Positions 14,802 through 16,216 of a stretch of DNA of 16,216 nt are shown one piece after another (position 1 is the stretch's first letter; the number at the start of each line of letters is the position of its first letter). The stretch comes from Bryobacterales bacterium. GTDB lineage: Bacteria; Acidobacteriota; Terriglobia; Bryobacterales; Bryobacteraceae. A program made the position numbers and the translations under genes. The DNA lies in contig JAEUQE010000213.1 in NCBI GenBank assembly GCA_016789785.1, forward strand, positions 1-16,216. The letters run 5' to 3'. A model generated the notes under the pieces. That model was not told where the DNA came from and searched no databases. It saw only the letters and a program-made list of their open reading frames with translations.

Positions 14802-15622
14802 TGCGATTCCCGGGGCTTCTCTTTTGCGTGTGCGCGGCATACGGGCAAACCGCGCACTTTCACCATGTGCACATCAACGCCACGAATCCCGAGTTGGCGC
14901 AGCGCTTCTACACTTCGAAGTTCGATTGTGAATCGTCAGTGTACGCCGGAAAGCCCGCGGTGTGGGCGCAAAAATCGTGGTTGCTTTTCGAGAAGGCGAA
15001 GCGGATTGCTGATTCCGCGGAATCGCCGATCTGGCATATCGGGTGGGGTGCGGAAGACATGCCCGCTGCGTATCAGAAACAGATCGAGAGTGGCACGAAG
15101 TTCCATACTCCGCTCACGGACATCAGTGATCTGGCCAATTTCAAAGGTTTCTTTTACGCTTATGTCGACGGGCCGGATCATGCGTTGATCGAACTGAACA
15201 CAGCGCGGCATCATCACTTCGGCCATCTTCATCTGTTCAGCGCGGATCCGCACAAAGCAGCGGATTGGTATGAGCAGCACCTTGGCGTGAAGGCTCGCAA
15301 GAGCCGGCCGGAGACTCGCATGTACCGCGATGTACAAGTAGCGCCATCGGCCAGTTTCAATATCGACAACGTCAACGTCATCATCTATCCGGCAGGCTAT
15401 CGCGGACATCAGCGATTCCGATCCACCCGCGGCACCGTGTTTGATCATGTGGCGTTCAGCGTAGACAACCTCGATGCGGCACTCAAGCGGATGCAGGACG
15501 GCGGCGTGCACATGCTGTCGAAGCCCAGCAAGATCAAGGGAACCCGGCAACGCTCGTTCCTTGTTGAGGGGCCCGACCAGATCGCGATCGAAGTGGTGGA
15601 GGGCCACGCGGCGAAACCATGA
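14801..15622 (+). CDS. Two-module VOC (glyoxalase/dioxygenase superfamily) protein, exported
   Basis: The 273-residue protein has a short Sec-like signal (LLFCVCAAYG, 6-15) and two vicinal-oxygen-chelate modules. Module one (about 18-135) has candidate ligands His22 (HFHHVHI), His79 (IWHIGW) and Glu131 (LIELN). Module two (about 138-267) has His142 (FGHLHLF), His216 (FDHVAFSV) and Glu264 (IAIEVVE). Both modules keep a 2-His/1-Glu pattern, as in extradiol dioxygenases and glyoxalases. The ATG at 14801 is chosen over an upstream in-frame codon at 14780 because it opens the signal peptide and overlaps the preceding TGA by one base. The next gene overlaps its stop by 4 nt. VOC enzymes are usually cytosolic, so a secreted form is uncommon. 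Its activity cannot be assigned. Confidence 0.82.
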   Translation: MRFPGLLFCVCAAYGQTAHFHHVHINATNPELAQRFYTSKFDCESSVYAGKPAVWAQKSWLLFEKAKRIADSAESPIWHIGWGAEDMPAAYQKQIESGTKFHTPLTDISDLANFKGFFYAYVDGPDHALIELNTARHHHFGHLHLFSADPHKAADWYEQHLGVKARKSRPETRMYRDVQVAPSASFNIDNVNVIIYPAGYRGHQRFRSTRGTVFDHVAFSVDNLDAALKRMQDGGVHMLSKPSKIKGTRQRSFLVEGPDQIAIEVVEGHAAKP

Positions 15623-16216
15623 AGTTGCTTGCATGGGCCGTGCTTGCAATCCACGTAGCGCCTCATTGCCTGCTCGCGCAGCGGAAAGACCATCCCGAAT
15701 TCGTGCACGGAGAAGAATGCCTGTTCTGCCATCGGAACGACATCGGGCCCGGCTGGCAAAAGAACGCCCATGCGAACACGGTGCGGGAGAAGGCTGGCGC
15801 GAAGGATGAGTTCGGGCTCGGCGGACGCAATCACTCTCGCGAGTTGCGCAAATCGGGATACGGCAAGTTCGCCATCCGCGAACGCGATGGCGCCTGGAAT
15901 GAAACGAAGTTCGGCGACCGCTGCGCGGGCTGTCACACGACTGCCGTCAACGGCGAGACGAAGACCTTCCAATACTACGGCATCGATTGCTATGCCTGTC
16001 ACGGCGCGGTGAATCTCGAACACACCAACGACACTTCACTCATTCTGCTGTCAAAGAAGCAGCGCGGCGATGCGCGCAAGGTCACGTCGATCTGTGGTTC
16101 CTGTCACTTGCGCGGCGGAAAGTCGAAGGCGAAGGGGTTCCCTTACGCGTATCACTTTGTTGCGGGTGACGATCTGTTCACGGACTTCGAAGCCGATCTG
16201 GCGAAAGCCGACAACG
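15619..16216 (+). CDS. Multiheme cytochrome c, cytochrome c554-like (truncated by window end)
   Basis: The open frame starts with ATG at 15619 (overlapping the VOC stop as ATGA) and runs to the right edge without a stop: 199 complete codons. Residues 1-20 are a Sec signal ending CLLA. Four CxxCH haem-binding motifs are present: CLFCH (34-38), CAGCH (102-106), CYACH (124-128) and CGSCH (159-163). Several further histidines (His30, His51, His72, His135, His179) could be distal ligands. The pattern resembles cytochrome c554/c-prime-type electron carriers, often followed in these phyla by TPR repeats, which cannot be checked here. It acts in the periplasm and needs the haem-maturation system. It may take electrons from, or donate them to, a reaction carried out by the two upstream gene products (inference). 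Confidence 0.88.
   Translation, partial: MKLLAWAVLAIHVAPHCLLAQRKDHPEFVHGEECLFCHRNDIGPGWQKNAHANTVREKAGAKDEFGLGGRNHSRELRKSGYGKFAIRERDGAWNETKFGDRCAGCHTTAVNGETKTFQYYGIDCYACHGAVNLEHTNDTSLILLSKKQRGDARKVTSICGSCHLRGGKSKAKGFPYAYHFVAGDDLFTDFEADLAKADN

Overview
The window is dense bacterial chromosome of high G+C (about 60% by eye). No stretch longer than about 300 bases lacks a gene. The gene content includes a fused PSCyt1/DUF1549/DUF1553 protein followed by a DUF1501 protein, a Tat-exported type I sulfatase, a DUF1080 (3-keto-disaccharide hydrolase) protein, exported esterases and an exported multiheme cytochrome. This mix is typical of Acidobacteriota of the Solibacter/Bryobacter kind. Planctomycetota or Verrucomicrobiota carry the same families, so the phylum call is an inference. 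Nearly every protein carries a Sec or Tat-like leader, so this looks like a periplasmic degradation and redox region.

Layout: (1) 115-1011, plus: a LysM-like/metzincin metallopeptidase. (2) 5486-1051, minus: a tight three-gene operon of sulfatase, esterase and D-apionate-lactonase-family protein, with a 4-nt overlap and a 3-nt gap. (3) 5513-9580, plus: DUF1549/DUF1553 cytochrome-like protein, DUF1501 protein and a hotdog thioesterase, diverging from operon 2 across only 26-44 bp. (4) 10389-9568, minus: a DUF1080 protein whose 3' end overlaps the thioesterase by 13 nt. (5) 10451-13039, plus: a hydrolase/beta-propeller fusion and an EamA-family transporter. (6) 13127-13051, minus: tRNA-His(GTG) with its own promoter. 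(7) 13287 to the right edge, plus: amidohydrolase, two-module VOC protein and a multiheme cytochrome c, all overlapping by 1-4 nt. The cytochrome runs off the window.

Working together (inference): operon 2 reads as export-side processing of decorated plant or algal polysaccharide (desulfation, de-esterification, lactone opening). DUF1080 and DUF1549/DUF1501 proteins are common companions of glycan use in these phyla. Operon 7 couples a metal-dependent hydrolase or decarboxylase and a VOC enzyme to an electron-carrying multiheme protein. Its substrate is unknown.

The most interesting regulatory signal is that several first genes (5486 minus, 10389 minus, 10451 plus, 12137 plus) lack a Shine-Dalgarno sequence. 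Each instead has a TAnnnT box, usually as TGnTAnnnT, ending 6-7 nt before the start codon, as expected for leaderless transcripts. Two of the four start with GTG or TTG. I saw no insertion sequence, CRISPR array, phage gene, riboswitch or convincing rho-independent terminator.
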